From positions 1 through 5,352 of the forward strand of contig JAJZNS010000020.1 in assembly GCA_021811635.1 (NCBI GenBank): a DNA stretch of 5,352 bases, given 5' to 3'. Origin of the DNA: Thermoplasmata archaeon (lineage in GTDB: Archaea > Thermoplasmatota > Thermoplasmata > Thermoplasmatales > Thermoplasmataceae). This document shows positions 1 through 4,812 of the stretch, in pieces; within the stretch, counting starts at the first letter, position 1, and every line of letters begins with the position of its first letter. The position numbers and the translations under genes are program-made. The notes beneath the pieces were generated by a model. It was not told where the DNA came from, made no database searches, and saw only the letters and a program-made list of their open reading frames with translations.

Positions 1-858
1 GCAGGAAACACCATTTAAGTCAAAGCCCTTTGGAAAGGCCAGTCCGCACTCGGGACATGCCAGGATCTCATTTATTCCTGCAATTGTACTTCCATTGCCC
101 TCACTCGTCTGCAGCAGGTAAAATGTGTTGGGGAAGACGAAGAAATCCTGGAAAACAGCACCAAGCTTTATGAAAAAACGTGTTGGCAGGCGTCGCAGCA
201 AGAAGAAATCTTCCAGCCCGGACGAAACCCTCTTCAGCTCCGCCAGCTTGTTTATCCTGAACAGGTTTCTAATGAATCCTCTCCTCATTGCATAAGTCGG
301 AGACGATGCAGGGTGAACCTCTGAAATGTCCTCCCTGGAAAATGTTATAGTTGTGCTTTTACCGCGATTTGAGGGCGTCTCATGAAAGTGGTATTTCAAG
401 TCGTCCACAAATGTGGAAAGCGAAGGCTTGGGGTTTATTGAGATTATAAGGAATCCACCCGGTACGAGGACCCTTGAAATTTCCTTCAAAACCCGGTCAG
501 GTAAAGACGCAAAATTGAATACTCTTATCATAACTACAGATGAAAAGGAACCGTTGGCAAATGGAAGATGATACATATTGGATGCGACGTATTTCCCATC
601 TTTCCTTACTGCACTTTTCATCGACTTTTTAAGGAAGGTCTTATTGATATCTGCAGCCACGTATTCTTTAGAATTTCTCTGTACGATTTCACCAAGCCTG
701 CCATTTCCTGTTCCCAGTTCGAGAACCCTTCTTTTGTCGACGAAGTTGATCATATCAGATAGGATACTCTTCTCCAGAAGATCGACTTTATCTCTTCCTT
801 TCCAGAGCGATTCAAAGTCGAATTTTTCGAATCGGCTCACAATCTCCTGGCCTTCCAT
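1..858 (-). CDS. class I SAM-dependent methyltransferase with C-terminal Trm112-like zinc ribbon (3' end cut by window)
   Basis: The minus strand is open from base 858 through base 1, giving 286 codons with no stop, so the C-terminus lies outside the window. Residues 45-53 read VLELGTGNG, the glycine-rich SAM-binding motif I. They are followed by YVAAD with Asp70 as the likely ribose-binding acid, then NMYHLPFANGSF (94-105) and VLVPGGFLII (130-139). Together these make a Methyltransf_11-type Rossmann fold. Near the end, ILACPECG (Cys268, Cys271) and a further Cys286 look like the first part of a Trm112-like zinc ribbon, with its remaining cysteine(s) beyond the window. The substrate is unknown; RNA, protein and small molecules are all possible. 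The start is unsure: ATG 858 gives the shortest form, GTG 882 is in frame eight codons upstream, and neither has a Shine-Dalgarno motif at a good distance. The fold is well supported, the specificity is not. Confidence 0.85.
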   Translation of the reverse strand, partial: MEGQEIVSRFEKFDFESLWKGRDKVDLLEKSILSDMINFVDKRRVLELGTGNGRLGEIVQRNSKEYVAADINKTFLKKSMKSAVRKDGKYVASNMYHLPFANGSFSSVVMIRVFNFASLPDRVLKEISRVLVPGGFLIISINPKPSLSTFVDDLKYHFHETPSNRGKSTTITFSREDISEVHPASSPTYAMRRGFIRNLFRINKLAELKRVSSGLEDFFLLRRLPTRFFIKLGAVFQDFFVFPNTFYLLQTSEGNGSTIAGINEILACPECGLAFPKGFDLNGVSC

Positions 859-918
859 GACAGAATTTTTGTTTTCTTGCACAGATGTTTGAAGAAGTTT
901 TTCCTTCTTAATCTAACT

Positions 919-956
919 TCCTCCCTCAAACTTTGGAAAAAGAGATATTTATGATC
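919..956 (-). promoter_or_regulatory. candidate promoter and leader of the methyltransferase gene
   Basis: Read on the minus strand, ATAAATAT (952-945) is a good archaeal box A, predicting transcription start near 921. A GAGGGAGG motif (927-920) falls at or just before that point. It is seven bases ahead of an in-frame ATT (912) that directly follows a TAG. The motif could therefore be a ribosome-binding site for a rare ATT start, or chance. The gap between the nuclease stop (998) and ATG 858 is 140 bases. It also holds a short U-rich run (CTCTTTTTCC, around 943-934) that might end the upstream transcript. Confidence 0.4.
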
Positions 957-997
957 AGTGGTATCTTGCGATATTCAGGGCAAAACAGTCTGTCCCA

Positions 998-1942
998 TCA
1001 CTGAACGTTTGGCAGCAACTTCTCCGTTGGTTCAATGTACAGTGTCGTACCCTGATGTGACAGTTTGGCGAACCCATCTCTCTCGAGCAGGCTTGCAAAA
1101 TCCTTGGGCCTCCTGAATCCAAAGGTTGTACAGAAGTTCCCCCCATATTTCTTGTGTAGAAAATTCGAGATGGAAGCAAAGTTGATTGGATCGCCTACCT
1201 TTACCTGCGGGTTCCTGCTCCCTATATAGGTTACAAGGCTGGAAAGAAGTTCAGGCGGAATCTCCATCTCCTTTTTAATCTGCTTGGGTTTCTTTGCAGT
1301 TTCAGCATCCTTGGGTCTGCGTTCAGATGGTACGTTATTCACAGACGGTTCTGCGGGTTTTTGCTGTGTCGAAGGAATCTGTTCGTTATGGTTTGTCGGT
1401 TTTACAAGGTCATTGAGATTTGGCTGGAAGAAGATATCATTGTCTACGAACATAAATGAAATCCTTCGGATGTTCTTGGTTTCTGCAGTGGTTGCCTTGG
1501 TAATGGGAAAGCGATCGTTTGTGACGACGTAAACCTTATTTCCCTTTTTCAGGTGGTGCTGTGCGATTTCCCAAATGTAGTCATCAGCGGATGAAGCTGC
1601 CGGAACCTGCATTACCTGGCCGTTGCTCATCATCTTTTCGAAGCTGTCCTTATCATCAATATTGTGCCTGAGGGTTGCGTCAGCAATCGCCAAAACTCGA
1701 GATCCAGTGCCGTTAAGGGTATCCAGTGCCTTGATCACGTTTCCCAGCATCGCACCTTTGCTCCCCTGGCTGTTTCCATAGGCTACGTTGTTGGCATCTA
1801 CCAGGATAACAACCTGGGTTGGTCCTGGAGCCTTCTTCTGAACGTTTTCAATAGCCTGTGTTTTCTCGTTCTTGACAGTTTCTGGCACTGCAGCTTCAAC
1901 TTTCTTCTCTTCTTTGCGTTTCTTCTTGAATTTCTCGAACAT
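998..1942 (-). CDS. NYN/PIN-like RNase with C-terminal LOTUS (OST-HTH)-like domain
   Basis: The protein has 314 residues from ATG 1942. Residues 1-40 are Lys/Glu-rich and probably disordered. Residues 42-170 match a NYN (PIN-like) nuclease: VVILVDANN gives Asp49, LAIADAT gives Asp88, SSADDYIWEIA gives Asp120/121, and VVTNDRF gives Asp143. These are the four acidic positions expected to bind metal in this fold. Residues 182-227 form a Pro/Gln/Lys-rich linker. Residues 228-306 look like a LOTUS/OST-HTH winged helix: a KYGG turn, then GFRRPKDFASLLE and a terminal strand pair ending TTLYIEP. NYN-LOTUS fusions are known in other lineages, and the LOTUS domain is associated with RNA binding, so RNA cleavage guided by the C-terminal domain is a fair inference. 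A longer form from TTG 1987 is possible but would overlap the upstream small ORF and adds residues with no domain character. CCGGGG lies just upstream of ATG 1942, which is only weak ribosome-binding support. Confidence 0.88.
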   Translation of the reverse strand: MFEKFKKKRKEEKKVEAAVPETVKNEKTQAIENVQKKAPGPTQVVILVDANNVAYGNSQGSKGAMLGNVIKALDTLNGTGSRVLAIADATLRHNIDDKDSFEKMMSNGQVMQVPAASSADDYIWEIAQHHLKKGNKVYVVTNDRFPITKATTAETKNIRRISFMFVDNDIFFQPNLNDLVKPTNHNEQIPSTQQKPAEPSVNNVPSERRPKDAETAKKPKQIKKEMEIPPELLSSLVTYIGSRNPQVKVGDPINFASISNFLHKKYGGNFCTTFGFRRPKDFASLLERDGFAKLSHQGTTLYIEPTEKLLPNVQ

Positions 1943-1967
1943 ATGAACCCCGGAGAATAAACAGGAA

Positions 1968-2153
1968 TCAGGTGATCGCAAATCCAACTGTCACGGCTTT
2001 GTCGTATTGGGAATTTCCGTTCCGGCAATAGTCGGCTAAATCAAACTCGTGACATTTTAAGTGCAAGCAGATATGGCAACACATGTCGCGCATACACCAT
2101 CTTGCGCCGTTTATCCTCCTATTTGCAGCTATACTCGTGGGAACTATAAACAT
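1968..2153 (-). CDS. possible small Cys/His-rich (zinc-binding?) protein
   Basis: This open frame has 61 codons from ATG 2153 and stops 25 bases before the start of the NYN-LOTUS gene, on the same strand. Its centre carries Cys20, Cys25, Cys26, Cys29, Cys34 and Cys43 with His27, His31 and His35, in the pattern CCHICLHLKCHEFDLADYC. Such spacing suggests a metal-binding mini-protein, and so dense a cluster is less likely in a random frame. I do not recognise a named family with certainty. The start is unclear. The best TATA-like box (ATATAAAA, 2168-2161) predicts transcription from about 2138, downstream of ATG 2153, which would favour ATG 2093 or ATG 2084 (41 or 38 residues). A weaker box (TTATTTTA, about 2192-2185) would suit ATG 2153. 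AGGAGG at 2120-2115 is too far from these in-frame ATGs and may simply encode Arg-Arg. If real, it is probably co-transcribed with the nuclease. Confidence 0.42.
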   Translation of the reverse strand: MFIVPTSIAANRRINGARWCMRDMCCHICLHLKCHEFDLADYCRNGNSQYDKAVTVGFAIT

Positions 2154-2160
2154 TTGTCTT

Positions 2161-2168
2161 TTTTATAT
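2161..2168 (-). promoter_or_regulatory. candidate TATA box for the small-ORF/nuclease transcript
   Basis: ATATAAAA on the minus strand, in an A/T-rich setting, is a fair archaeal box A. Transcription would begin near 2138 and run through the small Cys-rich frame and the NYN-LOTUS gene. TTTATAG (2150-2144) is a second, weaker candidate. The assignment rests on motif and position only. Confidence 0.4.
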
Positions 2169-2256
2169 TACCAAATTGTGTAAAATAACCGTAAAGCGGA
2201 TCTGCACCACTCCATTGCTCAATCTCTAGGAATATCTATTTTAGAAAACATGTGAA

Positions 2257-2460
2257 TCAGTCGTACGGAAATGGGTCAGAATATAATAAAAAAATATTGG
2301 ACGGAGCCCGCCCAACGAGTAAGTGAAAAGAGCCTAAGATCAGGTCCTGTTGGCTCTTCTTGCTCTCTTCAGTCTCCTGATCCTCTTCTTTCTCCACTTC
2401 CATCGCATTTTTCCGCGTTTTTTCCAGTCTCTTGAGCTTCTCTTCAACCAAGCACCTCAT
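2257..2460 (-). CDS. doubtful small Lys/Glu-rich ORF, possibly coiled coil
   Basis: A 67-codon minus-strand frame begins at ATG 2460. Residues 5-42 are highly charged (for example VEEKLKRLEKTRKNAMEVEK) and could form a helix or coiled coil. The C-terminal third (LLVGRAPSNIFLLYSDPF) is unlike it. Against coding: there is no Shine-Dalgarno motif, the charged composition follows from a polypurine strand, and the frame reads through the hairpin and U-tract at 2315-2281, so a transcript ended there would have no stop codon. In favour: a good TATA box lies about 60 bases upstream. A small RNA covering the same span is the main alternative. Confidence 0.22.
   Translation of the reverse strand: MRCLVEEKLKRLEKTRKNAMEVEKEEDQETEESKKSQQDLILGSFHLLVGRAPSNIFLLYSDPFPYD
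2281..2315 (-). terminator. intrinsic-like terminator on the minus strand
   Basis: On the minus strand TTGGGCGG (2315-2308) pairs with CCGTCCAA (2304-2297) across a GCT loop. This is eight base pairs including one G-U. It is followed at once by TATTTTTTTATTATAT (2296-2281) with seven consecutive T. On the plus strand the same hairpin has an A-C mismatch and no T-run after it, so the direction is clear. It implies a transcript arriving from the 2495 side. Confidence 0.62.
2328..2358 (-). repeat. hairpin-forming inverted repeat AAGAGCC/GGCTCTT
   Basis: Seven-base perfect arms (2328-2334 and 2352-2358) enclose 17 bases that themselves hold CAG/CTG arms. On the minus strand the last arm runs into TTTT, so it could add to termination or form part of a structured RNA. 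Confidence 0.45.
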
Positions 2461-2473
2461 TGCTTGAAATCAG

Positions 2474-2489
2474 TGCAATTTGGATTGCA
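2474..2489. repeat. inverted repeat TGCAAT-TTGG-ATTGCA
   Basis: Perfect six-base arms surround a four-base spacer. It lies just downstream of the predicted start of the minus-strand transcript (about 2495), a place where a repressor operator could sit. No regulator is identified. Confidence 0.35.
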
Positions 2490-2505
2490 ATTGATCTACC
2501 GGGTC

Positions 2506-2520
2506 TATTGTTGTACAATA
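2506..2520. repeat. inverted repeat TATTGT-TGT-ACAATA abutting a TATA box
   Basis: Six-base arms with a three-base spacer run directly into TTTATAA at 2521. A factor bound here would overlap the TATA/BRE region of the divergent promoter. Operator function is inference. Confidence 0.35.
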
Positions 2521-2527
2521 TTTATAA
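2517..2527 (-). promoter_or_regulatory. TATA box, minus-strand unit (also readable as a distal plus-strand box)
   Basis: The minus strand reads TTATAAATATT, a good archaeal box A, predicting a start near 2495. The plus strand reads AATATTTATAA, which could serve as a distal promoter for the ATP synthase operon with a start near 2550. The orientation cannot be settled from sequence alone, but the terminator at 2281-2315 supports minus-strand use. Confidence 0.48.
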
Positions 2528-2581
2528 CTTGATACTAATCCGACCATCAGTTGTCATTGCAGAGAAAACCCGGCTCTCAGT

Positions 2582-2613
2582 TTTATATACGCACGTTGAA
2601 TCACGAAACGGTG
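2582..2613 (+). promoter_or_regulatory. promoter and ribosome-binding site of the ATP synthase operon
   Basis: TTTATATA (2582-2589) matches the archaeal box A consensus and predicts transcription start near 2611. ATG 2622 follows, so the mRNA would have a very short leader. GGTG (2610-2613) lies eight bases before the ATG and would be a Shine-Dalgarno site if transcription starts slightly earlier than predicted. Confidence 0.6.
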
Positions 2614-2621
2614 CATCTATC

Positions 2622-2843
2622 ATGGTAGCAGATCCAACTCTAGCATTAGCCGCTGGTATTGCCATTGCGGGTGGACTTGTTGGTACAGGCATGGCCCAGC
2701 AGGGTATAGGAGCGGCAGGTATGGGAATTATTGCCGAGAAGCCAGAAAAGTTCGGACAGGTACTTTTTTTCTTCGTGATTCCGGAGACTTTGTGGATTAT
2801 CGGCTTCATCCTAGGGATAGTTCTGCTGCTCAACATCCTCTGA
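2622..2843 (+). CDS. atpK: A-type ATP synthase subunit K (membrane rotor c subunit)
   Basis: The protein has 73 residues and forms the ion-translocating c ring of the archaeal A-type ATP synthase. It is a single hairpin of two membrane helices: residues 6-38 (Ala/Gly-rich, ALAAGIAIAGGLVGTG) and 46-72. The conserved polar loop AEKPEKFGQ (38-46) contacts the central stalk. Glu55 in IPETLWIIGF is the ion-binding carboxylate. Gln26-Gln27 in helix 1 and Thr56 after the Glu are positions that serve as Na+ ligands in some family members, so ion specificity is open. The frame is open 54 codons upstream, but ATG 2622 is chosen because the TATA box (2582-2589) lies inside that extension, GGTG precedes it, and the family begins here. 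It is first in the operon and is followed by atpE after seven bases. Confidence 0.95.
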   Translation: MVADPTLALAAGIAIAGGLVGTGMAQQGIGAAGMGIIAEKPEKFGQVLFFFVIPETLWIIGFILGIVLLLNIL

Positions 2844-2850
2844 ATATTGC

Positions 2851-3420
2851 ATGACACTAGAGGAAATAGTCAGCGAAATAGAAGAGAACAGGAAGAAGAG
2901 CCTGTCCTCCCTCAATGGGGAACTTCAGGCAAAAGAGAAATTGATGGAAAAGAAGTTCCAGGAAGAACTCAAATCTATAGAGGATGAGCATCGAAAGAAA
3001 TCCAGTCGCGATCTCAAAAGTTTCGAGAACCGTGAGATTGATCTGGCTAACCTTGAATCTTCCAGAATAATACAGGCAAGGAAATACGATCTCATAAAAG
3101 ATGGTCTGGCCAAGGTTTCGGCTTCCTTTGCGACCTTCCCCACAGACTCTTATTATCAGGAGTATCTGGCGAGAGGTTTTGAGATAGCCAAGGCCAAACT
3201 TGTGGCCGTTGGGGAAATAAGATGCAGAAAAGCAGATGTTGCAGCTATGAAGAAAATCGCCGGCAGTCAGGTCAAGATATCAGAAGGCAACATGTCTGGG
3301 GGGTTCCTGGCCACCTCTTCAAACGGGAAAATCGAGGTCGATTTTACCTTAGATTCGCTATTTAAGGACTCGATCGAGGAAATCGAAGCATTTCTTTCTT
3401 CAAAGATAGGTGAAAAGTAA
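2851..3420 (+). CDS. atpE: A-type ATP synthase subunit E (peripheral stator stalk)
   Basis: The protein has 189 residues, the usual length for this subunit. It joins the catalytic A3B3 head to the stator. Residues 1-85 are an unbroken Lys/Glu/Arg-rich helix (EEIVSEIEENRKKSLSSLNG onward), the coiled-coil part that pairs with subunit H. Residues about 95-189 form the globular head-binding domain and include a GGF turn near residue 150 and a terminal helix (SIEEIEAFLSSKI). The start ATG is seven bases after the atpK stop and has no visible Shine-Dalgarno motif, so it may rely on coupling to atpK translation. No subunit H gene is seen nearby. Confidence 0.93.
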   Translation: MTLEEIVSEIEENRKKSLSSLNGELQAKEKLMEKKFQEELKSIEDEHRKKSSRDLKSFENREIDLANLESSRIIQARKYDLIKDGLAKVSASFATFPTDSYYQEYLARGFEIAKAKLVAVGEIRCRKADVAAMKKIAGSQVKISEGNMSGGFLATSSNGKIEVDFTLDSLFKDSIEEIEAFLSSKIGEK

Positions 3421-3421
3421 G

Positions 3422-4471
3422 TTGGACCTTACTTACACAGGAAGTTTTGGCACACTGAAAGCGAACTCCATCTCTTTTGTTCCCTATCAGAAGATGAAGG
3501 TAATGCTGGAAATGGAGATTGAAGGGCTTACATCCGCGCTGTCAGAATTCCCATATTCCGAGGATATCTCTGCCCTTTCCGGTACTCAGTCAGGGTACGA
3601 TCTTCTTGAAATGGCGGTGAACAGAAGGCTGGCAAAGAGAAATTTTCTTGTCATGAGAAGCGCACCTGGGCAGGTACTGGACTTCATCCAGTTTTATCTC
3701 TCGAAGTGGGACATCGATAACCTGAAGAGCATAATTTCATCAAAACTGGTAGGGCTTGAACAGTCGGTATCAGATACCTTCCTTCTAAGTTTCAGGGACG
3801 TACCAATGGGTGTCTTTGGCGGCATGATCCCGCATGAGGTGTACAGATCAATCATCCAGGCAGGGTCACTTGAGCAAATAATAGAATCGGCATCTTCCTA
3901 CCACGCCGGGAGAGTATTCCTTTCCCAGCTTGAAATCTACAAAAAACATAAGGATGTATCCATGTTCTTTTCTGCGGTGGACTCAAGTTTCAACAATAAA
4001 CTGATTACGATGCTCAAGTTCTTTAGGGGTGACGAGTGGATCGTAAGAAGATACTTCAATGAATTGATGTCCGCCCGCAATGTGGACGTAGTATTGAAGG
4101 CACGCACCCTTGGGCTCAAGTTTGAAGTGCTCAAGGGAAGTTTTGCGCAGACCACCGTGATGGGAGAAGAGAAACTTTTCCAGATTTACTCTAGCAGCGA
4201 ACAGGATTTGATTCAGAACATAGGCAGCGCCTTCGGCATCAGGATACCAGGCGGTTACGAATACGACGCGGATCTATCTCTTGCTCTCTGGTACGGCATC
4301 AGGAATAAGTACCTGCAAATTATGTCTTCAACCGCATCTTCCCTGAATTTCATTATGTGGTTCCTGATTAAGTCTGAAGCTGAAAGGGAAAAGTTAAGAG
4401 GCATTATCAACGGAAAGAGATATTCCCTTGACAGGAAAAGGATAATTGCCCTCACCGGGCTTGCGGAGTGA
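3422..4471 (+). CDS. atpC: A-type ATP synthase subunit C (central-stalk socket on the c ring)
   Basis: The protein has 349 residues from TTG 3422 and belongs to the V-ATPase d/AC39 family. It is the funnel-shaped subunit that couples the central stalk (D/F) to the c ring. It is largely helical and soluble, with a short AC39-like N-terminus (YTGSFGTLKANSISFVP). It includes family-like stretches such as RNFLVMRSAPGQVLDFIQFY and LALWYGIRNKYLQI near the C-terminus. The frame also allows GTG 3410, which overlaps atpE by 11 bases (353 residues). TTG 3422 is preferred because GGTGA (3409-3413) sits eight bases upstream, and it then begins one base after the atpE stop. The choice changes only four residues. 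Translation of atpE and atpC is probably coupled. Confidence 0.92.
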   Translation: MDLTYTGSFGTLKANSISFVPYQKMKVMLEMEIEGLTSALSEFPYSEDISALSGTQSGYDLLEMAVNRRLAKRNFLVMRSAPGQVLDFIQFYLSKWDIDNLKSIISSKLVGLEQSVSDTFLLSFRDVPMGVFGGMIPHEVYRSIIQAGSLEQIIESASSYHAGRVFLSQLEIYKKHKDVSMFFSAVDSSFNNKLITMLKFFRGDEWIVRRYFNELMSARNVDVVLKARTLGLKFEVLKGSFAQTTVMGEEKLFQIYSSSEQDLIQNIGSAFGIRIPGGYEYDADLSLALWYGIRNKYLQIMSSTASSLNFIMWFLIKSEAEREKLRGIINGKRYSLDRKRIIALTGLAE

Positions 4472-4476
4472 AGGAG

Positions 4477-4812
4477 ATGAAACTGAAGGGTATAGCATTC
4501 ATTGGCGAACAGGAAATGTCCAAGGGATTCCGCCTGGTGGGAATCGAACAGACATTTTCACTCACCGCTGAAAGGGGGGCGGCAAAGCTTGCAGAACTCT
4601 TCGAAAGCAACAGTTTTTCAGTCATAATGGTGTCGGATTCCATCAGGAGGTATATTGACCGGAGGTTCCTTTCCAAGCTTGACATAACGACTGAACCCCT
4701 GGTTGTGTTTCTGCCATTCACGGGGGAAAGCGATCAGGAATCGATAGAGTCACTTGCGAAAAGAATACTGGGCGTAGACATAGGAGGTGTTAGCATTGGG
4801 AACAATAGTTAA
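4477..4812 (+). CDS. atpF: A-type ATP synthase subunit F (central stalk)
   Basis: The protein has 111 residues, typical for the family. Together with subunit D, subunit F forms the rotating central stalk and has a regulatory C-terminal helix. Residues 1-9 (MKLKGIAFI) are the first strand, and GFRLVGIE (17-24) is the family's GFRL signature. PLVVFLPF follows in the middle, and LAKRILGVDI near the end is the terminal helix. A GTG at 4468 overlaps the atpC stop (GTGA) and would add three residues. ATG 4477 fits family N-termini better and has GGAGTGA (4465-4471) five bases upstream, inside the end of atpC. The gene overlaps atpA by 17 bases and carries that gene's ribosome-binding site. Confidence 0.92.
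   Translation: MKLKGIAFIGEQEMSKGFRLVGIEQTFSLTAERGAAKLAELFESNSFSVIMVSDSIRRYIDRRFLSKLDITTEPLVVFLPFTGESDQESIESLAKRILGVDIGGVSIGNNS
4783..4789 (+). promoter_or_regulatory. strong Shine-Dalgarno site for atpA
   Basis: GGAGGTG is the longest anti-SD match I noticed in the window and lies six bases before TTG 4796. It is embedded in the atpF coding sequence and fixes the atpA start at a non-ATG codon. Confidence 0.85.

Larger units (their letters stand above)
2288..2495 (-). ncRNA. candidate small RNA ending in two hairpins and a U-tract
   Basis: A minus-strand transcript of about 200 nt can be proposed from a TATA box (2527-2517, predicted start near 2495) to the U-run at 2294-2288. Its first half is purine-rich and looks unstructured. 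Its 3' part has one hairpin with stem AAGAGCC/GGCTCTT (2358-2352 with 2334-2328, 17-base loop containing a nested CAG/CTG) and then the terminator hairpin. No known RNA family (tRNA, 5S, SRP, RNase P, C/D or H/ACA box) could be recognised. The boundaries are inferred from motifs. Confidence 0.33.
2154..2621. other. divergent intergenic region between nuclease unit and ATP synthase operon
   Basis: No confident protein gene lies in these 468 bases. From left to right the region holds A/T-rich sequence with a minus-strand TATA-like box (2161-2168) and then about 110 bases in which I see nothing (2169-2280). Next come a minus-strand terminator (2281-2315), a second hairpin (2328-2358) and a strongly pyrimidine-rich plus strand up to about 2450. 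Two inverted repeats follow (2474-2489 and 2506-2520), then a TATA box readable on either strand (2517-2527) and the proximal TATA box of atpK (2582-2589). No subunit I/a or H gene of the ATP synthase is present here. Confidence 0.7.

Noticed and set aside
714..728. GTTCGAGAACCC resembling a tRNA T-arm
   Set aside because: It is the reverse complement of the codons for the methyltransferase motif I region (VLELG), and no matching acceptor or anticodon arms are found.
568..892. Plus-strand ORFs of 64 and 104 codons
   Set aside because: They lie antisense to the methyltransferase core (motif I region), show no domain character and have no promoter or RBS.
1284..1960. Plus-strand ORFs opposite the nuclease (82 and 98 codons)
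   Set aside because: They are complementary to the nuclease coding frame, with low-complexity hydrophobic translations typical of shadow frames.
2350..2532. 60-codon plus-strand ORF rich in Leu/Phe
   Set aside because: It is the pyrimidine-rich complement of the purine-rich minus unit, with no RBS; its hydrophobicity follows from composition.
2460..2621. N-terminal extension of atpK by 54 codons
   Set aside because: The extension covers the TATA box and inverted repeats and does not resemble the family; ATG 2622 has GGTG upstream.
2522..2857. 111-codon minus-strand ORF
   Set aside because: It is the antisense shadow of atpK, whose membrane hairpin and conserved Glu are unmistakable.
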